64,000 bases of DNA, from assembly GCF_903772925.1 (NCBI RefSeq), contig NZ_LR812090.1, forward strand, positions 2,314,333 through 2,378,332, written 5' to 3'. Position 1 is the first letter of the stretch; each line of letters begins with the position of its first letter. The notes beneath the pieces were generated by a model. The model had not been told where the DNA came from. It was given only the letters and a program-made list of their open reading frames with translations, and did no database searches. Positions 19,088-27,818 of this stretch are shown piece after piece. The translations under genes were made by a program, and so were the position numbers. This DNA comes from Alteromonas macleodii. GTDB lineage: Bacteria; Pseudomonadota; Gammaproteobacteria; Enterobacterales; Alteromonadaceae.

Positions 19088-20095
19088 ATGCAATCTCTAG
19101 TGCAAAAATTCTTACTTCAGTGTGAACCTGAAAAAAGTCACGATTTCACCATTAACTGGTTAAACAAGACACAACATACACCGCTGAAATGGATGTACAG
19201 CACACCAACGCTTAAAAAGCCCGTCACTGTTGCCGGCATGACGTTTGATAATCCGGTAGGGTTAGCCGCAGGTCTTGATAAGAACGGTGATTGTATTGAT
19301 GCGTTTTCAAGCATGGGCTTTGGCTTTGTAGAAATTGGTACGGTAACGCCGCGTCCGCAACCGGGGAACCCTAAACCTCGCTTATTTAGAATTCCTGAAA
19401 AACACGCCATTATTAATCGCATGGGATTCAACAATAAAGGTGTTGATCATCTTGTTGAGCAAGTAAAAAAGGCGCAGTTTAAAGGTCCAATTGGCATTAA
19501 CATTGGCAAAAACAAAGACACCGAAGAAGCAAATGCACTCGACGATTATCTGATTTGTTTAAATAAGGTTTATCCTTACGCTAGCTATGTCACAATCAAT
19601 ATTTCATCGCCTAACACACCAGGGCTTAGGAACCTGCAGTACGGTGAAGCACTTGATAAGCTGTTAGTAGGCTTAAAAGCTGCGCAAGAAACGCTCACGC
19701 AAACCCACGGAAAGTACGTACCGTTATTTATTAAGATAGCGCCAGATTTAAGTGATGTTGAAATCGAAAGTATTGCAGCATCGCTAATCAATAGCAAAAT
19801 GGACGGCGTCATTGCAACAAATACAACGCTGTCACGGGACTCAGTTGCTGGCCTAAAGCACGCTGATGAAATGGGTGGCCTAAGCGGCTCTGTTATGACC
19901 GATATGAGTTTAGAAGTAACCCGTAAACTAAATAAGGCACTTGACCGCGCTATACCTATTATCGGCGTAGGGGGCATCGACTCTCCTGAAGCGGCGCAAG
20001 CGCGCTTAGATGCTGGCGCATCATTAGTGCAAGTCTACTCGGCCTTTATTTATCAAGGCCCATCTCTCGTTAAACGCATCGTAAACGCGTTATAA
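19088..20095 (+). CDS. pyrD: Dihydroorotate dehydrogenase (quinone), class 2
   Basis: Membrane-associated FMN enzyme oxidising dihydroorotate to orotate with quinone, the fourth step of pyrimidine synthesis. I choose ATG 19088 (335 aa, E. coli 336) because [20 protein letters not shown] aligns with the start of E. coli PyrD; the longer GTG start at 19028 would add 20 unrelated residues. Visible motifs are [16 protein letters not shown] (FMN/substrate), [12 protein letters not shown] with the class-2 catalytic Ser, and the C-terminal [13 protein letters not shown] phosphate-binding loop. The Shine-Dalgarno at either start is weak. Confidence 0.95.
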   Translation: MQSLVQKFLLQCEPEKSHDFTINWLNKTQHTPLKWMYSTPTLKKPVTVAGMTFDNPVGLAAGLDKNGDCIDAFSSMGFGFVEIGTVTPRPQPGNPKPRLFRIPEKHAIINRMGFNNKGVDHLVEQVKKAQFKGPIGINIGKNKDTEEANALDDYLICLNKVYPYASYVTINISSPNTPGLRNLQYGEALDKLLVGLKAAQETLTQTHGKYVPLFIKIAPDLSDVEIESIAASLINSKMDGVIATNTTLSRDSVAGLKHADEMGGLSGSVMTDMSLEVTRKLNKALDRAIPIIGVGGIDSPEAAQARLDAGASLVQVYSAFIYQGPSLVKRIVNAL

Positions 20096-20179
20096 TACAG
20101 TCGATATAAAGTACACCCGAAACCAATCTCTCGTGTGCGTGCTTTGCGTTAAGCGCGTACACCAAATACAGGTACATGA

Positions 20180-22276
20180 ATGAATACTATTCTGGTTACG
20201 ACCAGTCGCGGTCTTGACGAACTATTGAAACAAGAGGTGCTAAGCCTTTGCCCTGATGCACAAATTAAACAGGGGCCTGGTACTATTCAGTTTGAAGGGT
20301 CAAAAGAAGACGCTTATAAACTTTGCCTTTGGTCACGCCTAGCTAATCGCGTAATTTGGGTGCTAGCCTCCGGTAAAGCAGGCGACGCAGATGCGCTATA
20401 TAACACGGCGATGGGCATTGACTGGCAAATGCAGATGGATTCACGTCATACATTATCTGTACAGTTTATCGGAACTAACTTTGCTATCAAAAACACCCAG
20501 TTTGGCGCTGTTCGTGTTAAGGACGCCATCGTAGACTCATTCGTAGAGCAAGGTTTACCTCGCCCGTCAGTCGAGCGCAAAAGCCCTGATATCTCTGTGT
20601 ATGCCAGGCTGCACCGTGACAATGTAATTTTGGGTATAGACCTAGCTGGCGCAAGTTTACACCAACGCGCATATCGGCAAGAAACCGGTGACGCCCCACT
20701 AAAAGAGCATATCGCCAGCGCAATGCTTATGCGCAGTGGTTGGGCAGAGAATACCGAAGCGCCTTTGGTAGATTTAATGTGTGGCTCAGGCACTATTGCA
20801 ATAGAAGCTGCCTACATTGCCCGAAATATCGCACCGGGTATAAAGCGTTCATACTGGGGCTTTACTAAATGGCTTGGCCATGAAGCTAAGGTTTGGGATG
20901 ATTTGGTTGAATATGCCATTTCTGTTCAAAAGCCAAGCTGCGGCGGTATTTATGCGGGCGACTTCAGTCGTAAAATGGTGGCGATTGCAAAATCTAACGC
21001 TGACTTTGCTGGCGTGTTTAACGATATTTCGTTTTCTCAGCAGGATGCTACCAAGTCATCGCCGCCAGTTAGTACTCCTGGCTACGTTGTGTCTAATCCG
21101 CCATATGGAGAGCGTTTAGGTGAACTTACTTCGTTAATCCCGCTATTTAGCGATTGGGGTAAGCGCTTTAAAGAAGCATGGAAAGGCTGGCACGTGTCGC
21201 TTTTAAGTAGTAACCGTGACTTGCTACGTGTATTAAAGCTTCGCGCCACTAAAGACTACGCCATGAACAATGGTAAATTAGAGTGCCGTTTAGCTAACTA
21301 TGTGCTTGATGAACAAAACACTGTTCAGTTTAGTGAAGACGCCGGCAATCATGAGTTTGCTAATCGTTTGAAGAAAAACCTCAAGCGTATGAAAGGCTGG
21401 ATCAAAAGTGCAAACACAAACTGCTACCGTATTTACGACGCTGATCTACCCGATTACAACGTAGCGGTAGATAGGTATGGCGATTGGCTGGTCGTTCAAG
21501 AGTACGCGCCACCAAAAACTGTATCAGAAGATAAAGCCCGTAAACGCCTGCAAGAGGTGTTGTTGCATTTACCTGCTGTTACCGGGGTCTCACCCAAGCA
21601 CATTGCGCTTAAAGTGCGTAGCCAGCAGAAAGGGACTAAGCAATACGAAAAAATTAACCAGTCAGGCGAAATGATGGAAGTGTTCGAAAATAACGCACGC
21701 TTTTTGGTAAACCTGACTGATTACTTGGACACCGGACTTTTCTTAGACCACCGAAATACGCGTCAAAAAGTAAAAACCTTGTCTAAAGACAAAGACGTGT
21801 TGAATATGTTTTCTTACACGGGCAGCGTATCTGTATTTGCAGCTATGGGCGGCGCCAAGTCTGTTACCACAGTAGATATGTCGAATACCTATTTGGAATG
21901 GGCAAAGAAAAATATAGCGCTTAATAAATTAAGTGGCCCTCATGCTTTTATTCAAGCAGATTGCACCACATGGCTAGGTACGCACAAAGGTAAATATGAC
22001 CTAATATTTATCGACCCACCGTCGTTTTCTAACTCAAAGCGGATGCAAAGCACGTGGGATGTGCAGCGCGACCACGTAAAAATGCTTACCGACGCTAAAG
22101 CGTGTTTAAAAGAGCAGGGGATCATCATCTTCTCTAACAACAAGCGTGGTTTTAAGTTAGACGAGCCAGCTATCAGCGACCTTGGCTTGGACATTGAAAA
22201 TATCACCCACGAAACCATACCCGAAGATTTTGCCCGTAAAGGGAAAATACACCAGTGCTGGATTCTACGTTCATGA
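20180..22276 (+). CDS. rlmKL: Bifunctional 23S rRNA methyltransferase RlmKL (m2G2445 and m7G2069)
   Basis: Fusion of two SAM-dependent methyltransferases acting on 23S rRNA; 698 aa against 702 in E. coli. The N-terminal THUMP region (about 45-155) precedes the RlmL domain with LVDLMCGSGTIAIEAA (SAM loop) and the N2-guanine motif SNPPYGERL. The C-terminal RlmK domain has VLNMFSYTGSVSVFAAMGGA and FIDPPSFSNSKRM. The gene overlaps the next one by 4 bp (ATGA), and that gene in turn overlaps uup by 4 bp, so the three are translationally coupled. Confidence 0.96.
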   Translation: MNTILVTTSRGLDELLKQEVLSLCPDAQIKQGPGTIQFEGSKEDAYKLCLWSRLANRVIWVLASGKAGDADALYNTAMGIDWQMQMDSRHTLSVQFIGTNFAIKNTQFGAVRVKDAIVDSFVEQGLPRPSVERKSPDISVYARLHRDNVILGIDLAGASLHQRAYRQETGDAPLKEHIASAMLMRSGWAENTEAPLVDLMCGSGTIAIEAAYIARNIAPGIKRSYWGFTKWLGHEAKVWDDLVEYAISVQKPSCGGIYAGDFSRKMVAIAKSNADFAGVFNDISFSQQDATKSSPPVSTPGYVVSNPPYGERLGELTSLIPLFSDWGKRFKEAWKGWHVSLLSSNRDLLRVLKLRATKDYAMNNGKLECRLANYVLDEQNTVQFSEDAGNHEFANRLKKNLKRMKGWIKSANTNCYRIYDADLPDYNVAVDRYGDWLVVQEYAPPKTVSEDKARKRLQEVLLHLPAVTGVSPKHIALKVRSQQKGTKQYEKINQSGEMMEVFENNARFLVNLTDYLDTGLFLDHRNTRQKVKTLSKDKDVLNMFSYTGSVSVFAAMGGAKSVTTVDMSNTYLEWAKKNIALNKLSGPHAFIQADCTTWLGTHKGKYDLIFIDPPSFSNSKRMQSTWDVQRDHVKMLTDAKACLKEQGIIIFSNNKRGFKLDEPAISDLGLDIENITHETIPEDFARKGKIHQCWILRS

Positions 22277-22506
22277 AAATAATTTTCTACACGGGCCCTC
22301 AATGTGGTCTTTGTGATTTAGCCGATGTTGAACTGCAGCAAACGTCTATGTTTTCATCGCTTGTTATTGAGAAAGTCAATATTCGTACAAGTACCGAGCT
22401 TTATCACTTGTATGGCGCTCGTATTCCAGTTTTGAAGCGGGCCGATAATGAAAAAGAAATTGGATGGCCTTTTAGTGCCGCCGATTTAGAGGAGTTTCTT
22501 CAGTGA
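22273..22506 (+). CDS. Glutaredoxin/thioredoxin-fold family protein
   Basis: A 77-aa protein starting at ATG 22273, which overlaps the rlmKL stop (ATGA). The beginning, MKIIFYTGPQCGLCDLADVE, has a CxxC (CGLC) after the first beta strand, and LYGARIPVLKR supplies the cis-Pro loop. This pattern belongs to the small glutaredoxin-like DUF836 group. It probably acts in cytoplasmic thiol redox; the partner is unknown. It is coupled on both sides (rlmKL and uup). Confidence 0.82.
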   Translation: MKIIFYTGPQCGLCDLADVELQQTSMFSSLVIEKVNIRTSTELYHLYGARIPVLKRADNEKEIGWPFSAADLEEFLQ

Positions 22507-24443
22507 GCATTTTGCAGTTAAAAAACATCACTGTTATTTACGGAAATCCGCCGCTTTTAGACGGCGTTGAGCTGGTTGTTCAACCTAAAGAACGCGTATG
22601 TTTAGTTGGGCGCAACGGAAGCGGTAAATCCACCCTTATGAAAGTTATCGCAGGCGATATTATTGCCGACGATGGCCAGCGCATTATCGAAAATAATACC
22701 GTAATTGCACGTTTAGAACAGGACCCACCGCAGACGACAGACGTAACTTTGTTCGATTATGTTGCCGAAGGCTTATCTGATGTGGGCGAAACGCTGAAAG
22801 CGTATTTTCATCAAACCCGCATCGTGGGTGAAGACCCAAGTGAAGCTAACTTAAATAAGCTGCAGCGTTTACAAGAGCAATTAGAAGCCAGAGACGCGTG
22901 GCAGTTCGAGCAGCAGATTGAGCAAACGCTTACCATGCTTAAGCTTGACCCTGAGATATCGTTATCAACGTTATCTGGAGGCTGGCGAAGAAAAGCCGCT
23001 TTAGCCCGTGCGTTAGTGCGCCAACCAGATTTATTACTGTTAGACGAACCCACTAACCACCTTGATATTGAGATGATCCGCTGGCTTGAATCGAGCTTGA
23101 GCAATTATCAGGGTGCTATTGTGTTTGTAAGCCACGACCGTGCATTTATACGTGCCATGGCTACGCGAATTATTGACCTTGACCGTGGCTCGGTTACGAG
23201 CTATCCGGGTAACTACGAAACTTATTTAGAAAAGAAACAGCACGATTTAGAAGTTGAAGCGTCACAAAACGCTGAGTTTGATAAAAAGCTAGCGCAAGAA
23301 GAGGTGTGGATTCGTCAGGGCATTAAAGCTCGCCGTACCCGCAACGAAGGTCGAGTTAGAGCGCTGAAAAAGCTCCGTGAAGAGCGCAAAGCGCGCCGAG
23401 CAGTTCAAGGCAATGCGGTAGTCAATCAACATCAGGGCGCACGCTCTGGAAAAATGGTGTTTGAAGTAAAAGATTTGAGCTACAGCATTGAAGGAAAACC
23501 CATTGTTAAAGGGTTAAACCTGAATGTTTTACGTGGCGACAAGCTTGCTCTCATTGGTCCTAATGGAAGCGGTAAAAGTACGCTTATCAAGCTATTATTG
23601 GGCGAGTTGCAACCCGACAACGGCAACTGCAAACAAGGCACAAACCTTGAAGTGGCATACTTTGACCAACATCGCCACGGCTTGGATTTAGAGAAGTCTG
23701 TGATAGACGCAGTAGGCGACGGTAAACGCGACCTGATGGTAAATGGTCATCCGCGCCACGTTATTAGCTACCTACAAGACTATCTATTCACACCTGAGCG
23801 CGTTAATGCGCCAGTTAAATCGCTATCTGGTGGTGAGAAGAATCGCTTAATGTTGGCCAAACTCATGCTTAAGCCAAGTAATGTTTTGGTACTGGATGAG
23901 CCAACTAACGATCTTGATGTCGAAACCTTAGAGATGCTCGAAACATTACTCAACGAATATACCGGCACCGTGCTTTTAGTCAGTCACGATAGGGAATTTG
24001 TTGATAACGTAGCGAATAGTAGCGTGGTGTTCGAGGGTAATGGAATGCTTCGTGAATTTATTGGGGGTTTCACTGACGTAGAAAACTGGTATAAAGAGCA
24101 ACAGGAAAAACGTCAGCAAATCGAAAAGGAAGAGAAAGCCAAGGTAAAGAATGAAACTAATTCAGCTTCAGACAGTCCTAGTGCTAAGTCTTCTCCCCGT
24201 AAGACGAAAAAGCTATCATACAAAGACCAGCGTGAACTTGAGTCCTTACCGAAAGAACTAGAAACACTTGAGGAAGAACTTGAGGCTATGCAAGAAAAAG
24301 TCAACGATCCAGACTTTTTCAAACAAGACAGTGACGTTACTGCCAAGGCGTTAGCCGAACTGGCAGATAAAGAAGAATTACTTTCCCAGAAATATGCGCG
24401 CTGGGATGAACTAGAAAGTATGCTGGAAGATAATCAGCAGTAA
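22503..24443 (+). CDS. uup: ABC-F family ATPase Uup
   Basis: Soluble ABC-F ATPase with two nucleotide-binding domains and no membrane segments; acts on ribosomes and affects transposon excision in E. coli. Domain 1: Walker A GRNGSGKST, signature LSGGWRRKAAL, Walker B LLLDEPTNHLD. Domain 2: GPNGSGKST, LSGGEKNRLML, VLDEPTNDLD. After about residue 545 comes the charged linker and coiled coil (ELESLPKELETLEEELEAMQ) that distinguishes Uup from EttA and YbiT. The start is GTG at 22503, overlapping the previous stop (GTGA). Length is 646 aa, family about 635. Confidence 0.94.
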   Translation: MSILQLKNITVIYGNPPLLDGVELVVQPKERVCLVGRNGSGKSTLMKVIAGDIIADDGQRIIENNTVIARLEQDPPQTTDVTLFDYVAEGLSDVGETLKAYFHQTRIVGEDPSEANLNKLQRLQEQLEARDAWQFEQQIEQTLTMLKLDPEISLSTLSGGWRRKAALARALVRQPDLLLLDEPTNHLDIEMIRWLESSLSNYQGAIVFVSHDRAFIRAMATRIIDLDRGSVTSYPGNYETYLEKKQHDLEVEASQNAEFDKKLAQEEVWIRQGIKARRTRNEGRVRALKKLREERKARRAVQGNAVVNQHQGARSGKMVFEVKDLSYSIEGKPIVKGLNLNVLRGDKLALIGPNGSGKSTLIKLLLGELQPDNGNCKQGTNLEVAYFDQHRHGLDLEKSVIDAVGDGKRDLMVNGHPRHVISYLQDYLFTPERVNAPVKSLSGGEKNRLMLAKLMLKPSNVLVLDEPTNDLDVETLEMLETLLNEYTGTVLLVSHDREFVDNVANSSVVFEGNGMLREFIGGFTDVENWYKEQQEKRQQIEKEEKAKVKNETNSASDSPSAKSSPRKTKKLSYKDQRELESLPKELETLEEELEAMQEKVNDPDFFKQDSDVTAKALAELADKEELLSQKYARWDELESMLEDNQQ

Positions 24444-24455
24444 ATAGGATTTTAA

Positions 24456-26222
24456 ATGAAACGAACTCAGCTTGCCGCCGCCGTTCTGTTGGCAACAGGA
24501 AGTGTTTCGGCATTTGCCGCGACCTATTCAGTGACGCCTCTTCCTTTACAGGATACCGCTAGAAACAATTTTGCTCGTTCAATCGACAACTCAGGCAAAA
24601 TGCTGTCTGTTGTTCAGCTTGAATACAACCCACCAGTAGATGTGGAGCAGTTAGAAGAAGATACCACTTTCTTCGATGTTAACGGCTCTGCTTTAGAAAA
24701 TGAAGACGATGCGCGCCAAGGTGTGTTCACTAATTCAGATTATACGACAATCGTTAACTATCTACTCTCGTCTAGTACTGCGACCACAGGTCAGAAACTT
24801 GCGCCTTTCAGAACCTTCTTAACTGACACCCAAGATACTTCTTTGGTACCGGGTTTGGACGAAGTGACTGAAAAATTTGATGATTACACCCGCTCGGTAG
24901 AAGCGATAGGTAGAGACAGCTTAAACGGCAACTTTGTAGTAGGTGATTCATCTGGTTTAGTTGTTTTAGACCCATACGAAGATGAAGATGGTGATACCAT
25001 AAACTACACTTATGCAGAATCGGCGCAGCAAGGTTTTATTCAAGCATCTGGTGTGTCTAAAGCACTACCAGCTGTAGACACAACAGCAGGCGGCTTTTCT
25101 TCGGCCCGTGCAATAAATGCAAACTTACAAGTAGCAGGCTTCAGTACGGTCAGTTTTCAAGACCAGGTAGATGAAGCTATTGAAACTTGTGCTGACGATG
25201 AGTTACGTGGCGATCAGTCTGAAGGGCGTTGTCTTTTCACCATTTACAATGGTGACTTTGCAGTACCACGTATCTCAAGCTATTTCGTCAATGCGAATTC
25301 AAGTCTACGAACGTTTTTTCCTGGCTTTGTTCAACTCTCAGAAGTAAACGCAACAATCTGGCAAGTTGACGTTAATGGAGACGTGATTAGCACTGATACC
25401 TATCCATTACTGTTCGAGCCGGATGAAGACGACTCAGCACACTACTTTACCTACGCTTATGATATTAATGACCAAGGTATTGCGGTGGGTGAAGGGCTAA
25501 CTGGCGATAGCGTTACGATCAACCGACCTAACCAATCGGGCTTAACTGAAAGTGAGCGCGTTGCAACTGTATTCAGAGACGGCGAGACTATTGAACTTCT
25601 TCCTCGCGAAGAAAACCTTATCAGCCAAGCAATTGCTATAAACGATGAGAACTGGGTAACTGGCGCCGTACTTCGTTCGCAAAGCAGTACCGCTCGTTCA
25701 CGCCTTTTTGTTTATAACTTAGATACTCAAGAACAAAAATACCCTGATGGCTTTTTCGTGAGTGCCGGTGTTACTGCGAACGCAATTAACAATAACAATA
25801 TCGTGGTGGGTAAGGCAGATGTCGATGCGACAAGCGACACGCTACGTGAAACCGCTGCATTTATGTATAACATTGATACTGAAGAGTTTTTGGATCTTAA
25901 TGATTTAGTCTCGTGCGACAACACTTACGAATTAATCGAAGCGGTTGATATCAACGACGACAACGAAATTATTGCTAATGCGCGTATTAAGATAAACAGT
26001 AAATACGTAACCGGCGTCGACATCATAAACTCAAGCGGTGAAACAGAACTGGTTGACTCTGTCGTTGCAGTTAAGCTATCTCCGATAGCTAATGGCTCTA
26101 TCGAAGACTGTGAAGTACCTGAGGACGAACAGCCGTTTGAGCGCAGTGGCGCATCCACTGGCTGGCTTACGTTCTTTGGTTTGTTTGCCGCTGCTTTTGT
26201 GCGCAGACGTTTTAAAAAATAA
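24456..26222 (+). CDS. DUF3466 family secreted protein with GlyGly-CTERM-like tail
   Basis: A 588-aa protein with a Sec signal peptide (MKRTQLAAAVLLATGSVSAFA, then ATYS). The body is acidic, with repeated INDQGIAVGEG / INANLQVAGFS / INNNNIVVGKA type units, as in DUF3466 and autotransporter-like repeat families. The C-terminus has the tripartite sorting signal shape: SGASTGWLTFFGLFAAAF followed by VRRRFKK. This resembles GlyGly-CTERM, cut by rhombosortase before type II secretion, although here it reads Gly-Ala rather than Gly-Gly. It lies 12 bp after uup. Surface location is inferred; function is unknown. Confidence 0.8.
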   Translation: MKRTQLAAAVLLATGSVSAFAATYSVTPLPLQDTARNNFARSIDNSGKMLSVVQLEYNPPVDVEQLEEDTTFFDVNGSALENEDDARQGVFTNSDYTTIVNYLLSSSTATTGQKLAPFRTFLTDTQDTSLVPGLDEVTEKFDDYTRSVEAIGRDSLNGNFVVGDSSGLVVLDPYEDEDGDTINYTYAESAQQGFIQASGVSKALPAVDTTAGGFSSARAINANLQVAGFSTVSFQDQVDEAIETCADDELRGDQSEGRCLFTIYNGDFAVPRISSYFVNANSSLRTFFPGFVQLSEVNATIWQVDVNGDVISTDTYPLLFEPDEDDSAHYFTYAYDINDQGIAVGEGLTGDSVTINRPNQSGLTESERVATVFRDGETIELLPREENLISQAIAINDENWVTGAVLRSQSSTARSRLFVYNLDTQEQKYPDGFFVSAGVTANAINNNNIVVGKADVDATSDTLRETAAFMYNIDTEEFLDLNDLVSCDNTYELIEAVDINDDNEIIANARIKINSKYVTGVDIINSSGETELVDSVVAVKLSPIANGSIEDCEVPEDEQPFERSGASTGWLTFFGLFAAAFVRRRFKK

Positions 26223-26257
26223 ATAACCTCCTCATGTAAATTCATGATGAGTTTAAT

Positions 26258-26283
26258 AAAGCCACATTCGTGTGGCTTTTTTT
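26258..26283 (+). terminator. Rho-independent terminator after the DUF3466 gene
   Basis: Perfect 9-bp stem aaagccaca (26258-26266) / tgtggcttt (26271-26279) with a TTCG tetraloop and T tail. Confidence 0.93.
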
Positions 26284-26525
26284 ATGCCTAAAAAATGCAA
26301 ATACAGACATATTTATGCATAAAAAATGTAATATAAATTTCATCGAAACTTCATTTATTTAACGATTGTCAAGCGTTTTAATTTTATATTTTTCTTGAAC
26401 CATTTTGTTAATTGCACTATCAAAGTAGTGTACGCAATCACTTTTCCGGCACTATCAACCGATATGATGTAGAGCGCTCGAGAAAATGATTTGTTGTACG
26501 TCCAACAAACAAAAGAGGCTAATCA
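26284..26525. promoter_or_regulatory. AT-rich region upstream of rmf
   Basis: No gene is visible. The stretch is very AT-rich with several T/A tracts, consistent with the promoter and 5' UTR of rmf, which is growth-phase controlled in other gammaproteobacteria. The gene is preceded by agaggctaatca. Confidence 0.4.
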
Positions 26526-26702
26526 ATGAAAAGACAAAAAAGAGATAAAATGACTCGCGCTCATTCTAAAGGCTATCAAGCTGGTATTAGCGGTCGTTCA
26601 AAGGAAAATTGTCCATTTCAGCAAAACGATGCACGTTCACAGTGGTTAGGTGGGTGGCGTGAGGCAGTAGAGGATAGACACTTAGGTTTAAGCGTTAAAT
26701 AA
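26526..26702 (+). CDS. rmf: Ribosome modulation factor
   Basis: A 58-aa basic protein starting MKRQKRDKMTRAHSKGYQAG, then ISGRSKENCPF and QWLGGWREA, the typical RMF pattern (E. coli 55 aa). RMF dimerises 70S ribosomes into inactive 100S particles in stationary phase. The upstream agaggctaatca supplies a ribosome binding site, and a terminator follows. fabA is encoded convergently beyond it; this rmf-fabA neighbourhood is also seen in E. coli and Vibrio. Confidence 0.95.
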   Translation: MKRQKRDKMTRAHSKGYQAGISGRSKENCPFQQNDARSQWLGGWREAVEDRHLGLSVK

Positions 26703-26737
26703 CACTTCTCTTTTATGAACTGATTATGCAAAAAGGA

Positions 26738-26761
26738 AAGCCCCTGAAAAGGGGCTTTTTT
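26738..26761 (+). terminator. Terminator between rmf and fabA
   Basis: Perfect 7-bp stem aagcccc (26738-26744) / ggggctt (26751-26757), 6-nt loop, T tail. Lies between convergent genes. Confidence 0.9.
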
Positions 26762-26804
26762 GTGCGGCAGCGTTTTTATATGCAATGTCGACTAAAAACA
26801 GCGT

Positions 26805-27323
26805 TTAAAAATTTGATGTATCTTGGAACAGACCTACTTTCAAATCTTTCGCGACATAAATTTCACGCCCGTCGACCTCAACCGAACCATCAGCCATACC
26901 CATGAAAAGTTTACGCTTAATTACGCGCTTCATCGTAATTTTATACGTAACTTTTTTGGCTGTTGGTAGAATCTGACCGGTAAACTTCACTTCACCAACA
27001 CCTAGCGCACGCCCTTTGCCAGGCCCGCCGCTCCAACCAAGGAAAAAGCCAACTAGTTGCCACATCGCGTCTAGACCAAGACAGCCTGGCATGACAGGGT
27101 CGCCTGGAAAGTGGCAATCAAAAAACCATAAATCCGGGTTAATATCTAACTCAGCAATAATCTCGCCTTTGCCATGTTCACCGCCGTCTTCAGTAATTGA
27201 AACAACACGGTCCATCATTAGCATATTTGGTGCAGGTAGCTGGCTGTTACCCGGACCAAACATTTCACCACGGCTACACGCCAATAAATCTTCTTTATTA
27301 AAACTACTTTTCTTCTCGGACAT
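26805..27323 (-). CDS. fabA: 3-hydroxydecanoyl-ACP dehydratase/isomerase
   Basis: Dehydrates 3-hydroxydecanoyl-ACP and isomerises trans-2- to cis-3-decenoyl-ACP, the branch point of unsaturated fatty acid synthesis. Cytoplasmic homodimer with a hot-dog fold. Catalytic His71 lies in [14 protein letters not shown] and Asp85 in LGLDAMWQL (E. coli His70, Asp84). I start at ATG 27323 (172 aa, E. coli 172) instead of the TTG two codons upstream. The fabB partner is not in the window. Confidence 0.97.
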   Translation of the reverse strand: MSEKKSSFNKEDLLACSRGEMFGPGNSQLPAPNMLMMDRVVSITEDGGEHGKGEIIAELDINPDLWFFDCHFPGDPVMPGCLGLDAMWQLVGFFLGWSGGPGKGRALGVGEVKFTGQILPTAKKVTYKITMKRVIKRKLFMGMADGSVEVDGREIYVAKDLKVGLFQDTSNF

Positions 27324-27530
27324 TCCCAACTCATTGTTGTTATTTAAGTGACGGTGTTAATTTAGCGAACACTTGTACGCCAAACAACTCTGAACAGTCA
27401 TTTTTCTGAAGAAAAACGCGTGCTACTATACTAACTATAAATTTAATCCGTACAAATATCGCCCCATGCGTGTAATTTATAAACAGCGATTAAACTACGC
27501 TCCACAATATAGTATTTGTGTGTGAAAACT

Positions 27531-27818
27531 ATGACAGAACAAACAACAAAAAAAACCAGTAGAAAAAGCCCTGCAGATAGAGCAAAAGCAAACGCTGATA
27601 AACAACGTCGTTTTAGAGAAAGACAAAAAGATGCCGGCAAAAAGCTAGTGAGAGGCTATGTCAGCCCAGAAGCGAAGGCATGCTATGACGAAATACGCGA
27701 AAAAACAGATTGGACCGACAGTGAAGCTATGTCGAACGCTATGCGGCTAATGTATGCGGCCTACAAGTGTGGTCAGATTAAGCTATTAAATGAGTGGCTA
27801 AGAAAGAATAACCGTTAG
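27531..27818 (+). CDS. Small basic protein, possible ribbon-helix-helix type
   Basis: A 95-aa protein from ATG 27531 (an in-frame GTG at 27516 would add 5 residues). The first 40 residues are Lys/Arg-rich ([20 protein letters not shown]), then [35 protein letters not shown] suggests one strand and two helices, as in ribbon-helix-helix DNA-binding proteins. I do not recognise a named family. Its stop codon overlaps the converging photolyase gene by 4 bp, so the two 3' ends interlock and no terminator fits between them. Confidence 0.6.
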   Translation: MTEQTTKKTSRKSPADRAKANADKQRRFRERQKDAGKKLVRGYVSPEAKACYDEIREKTDWTDSEAMSNAMRLMYAAYKCGQIKLLNEWLRKNNR

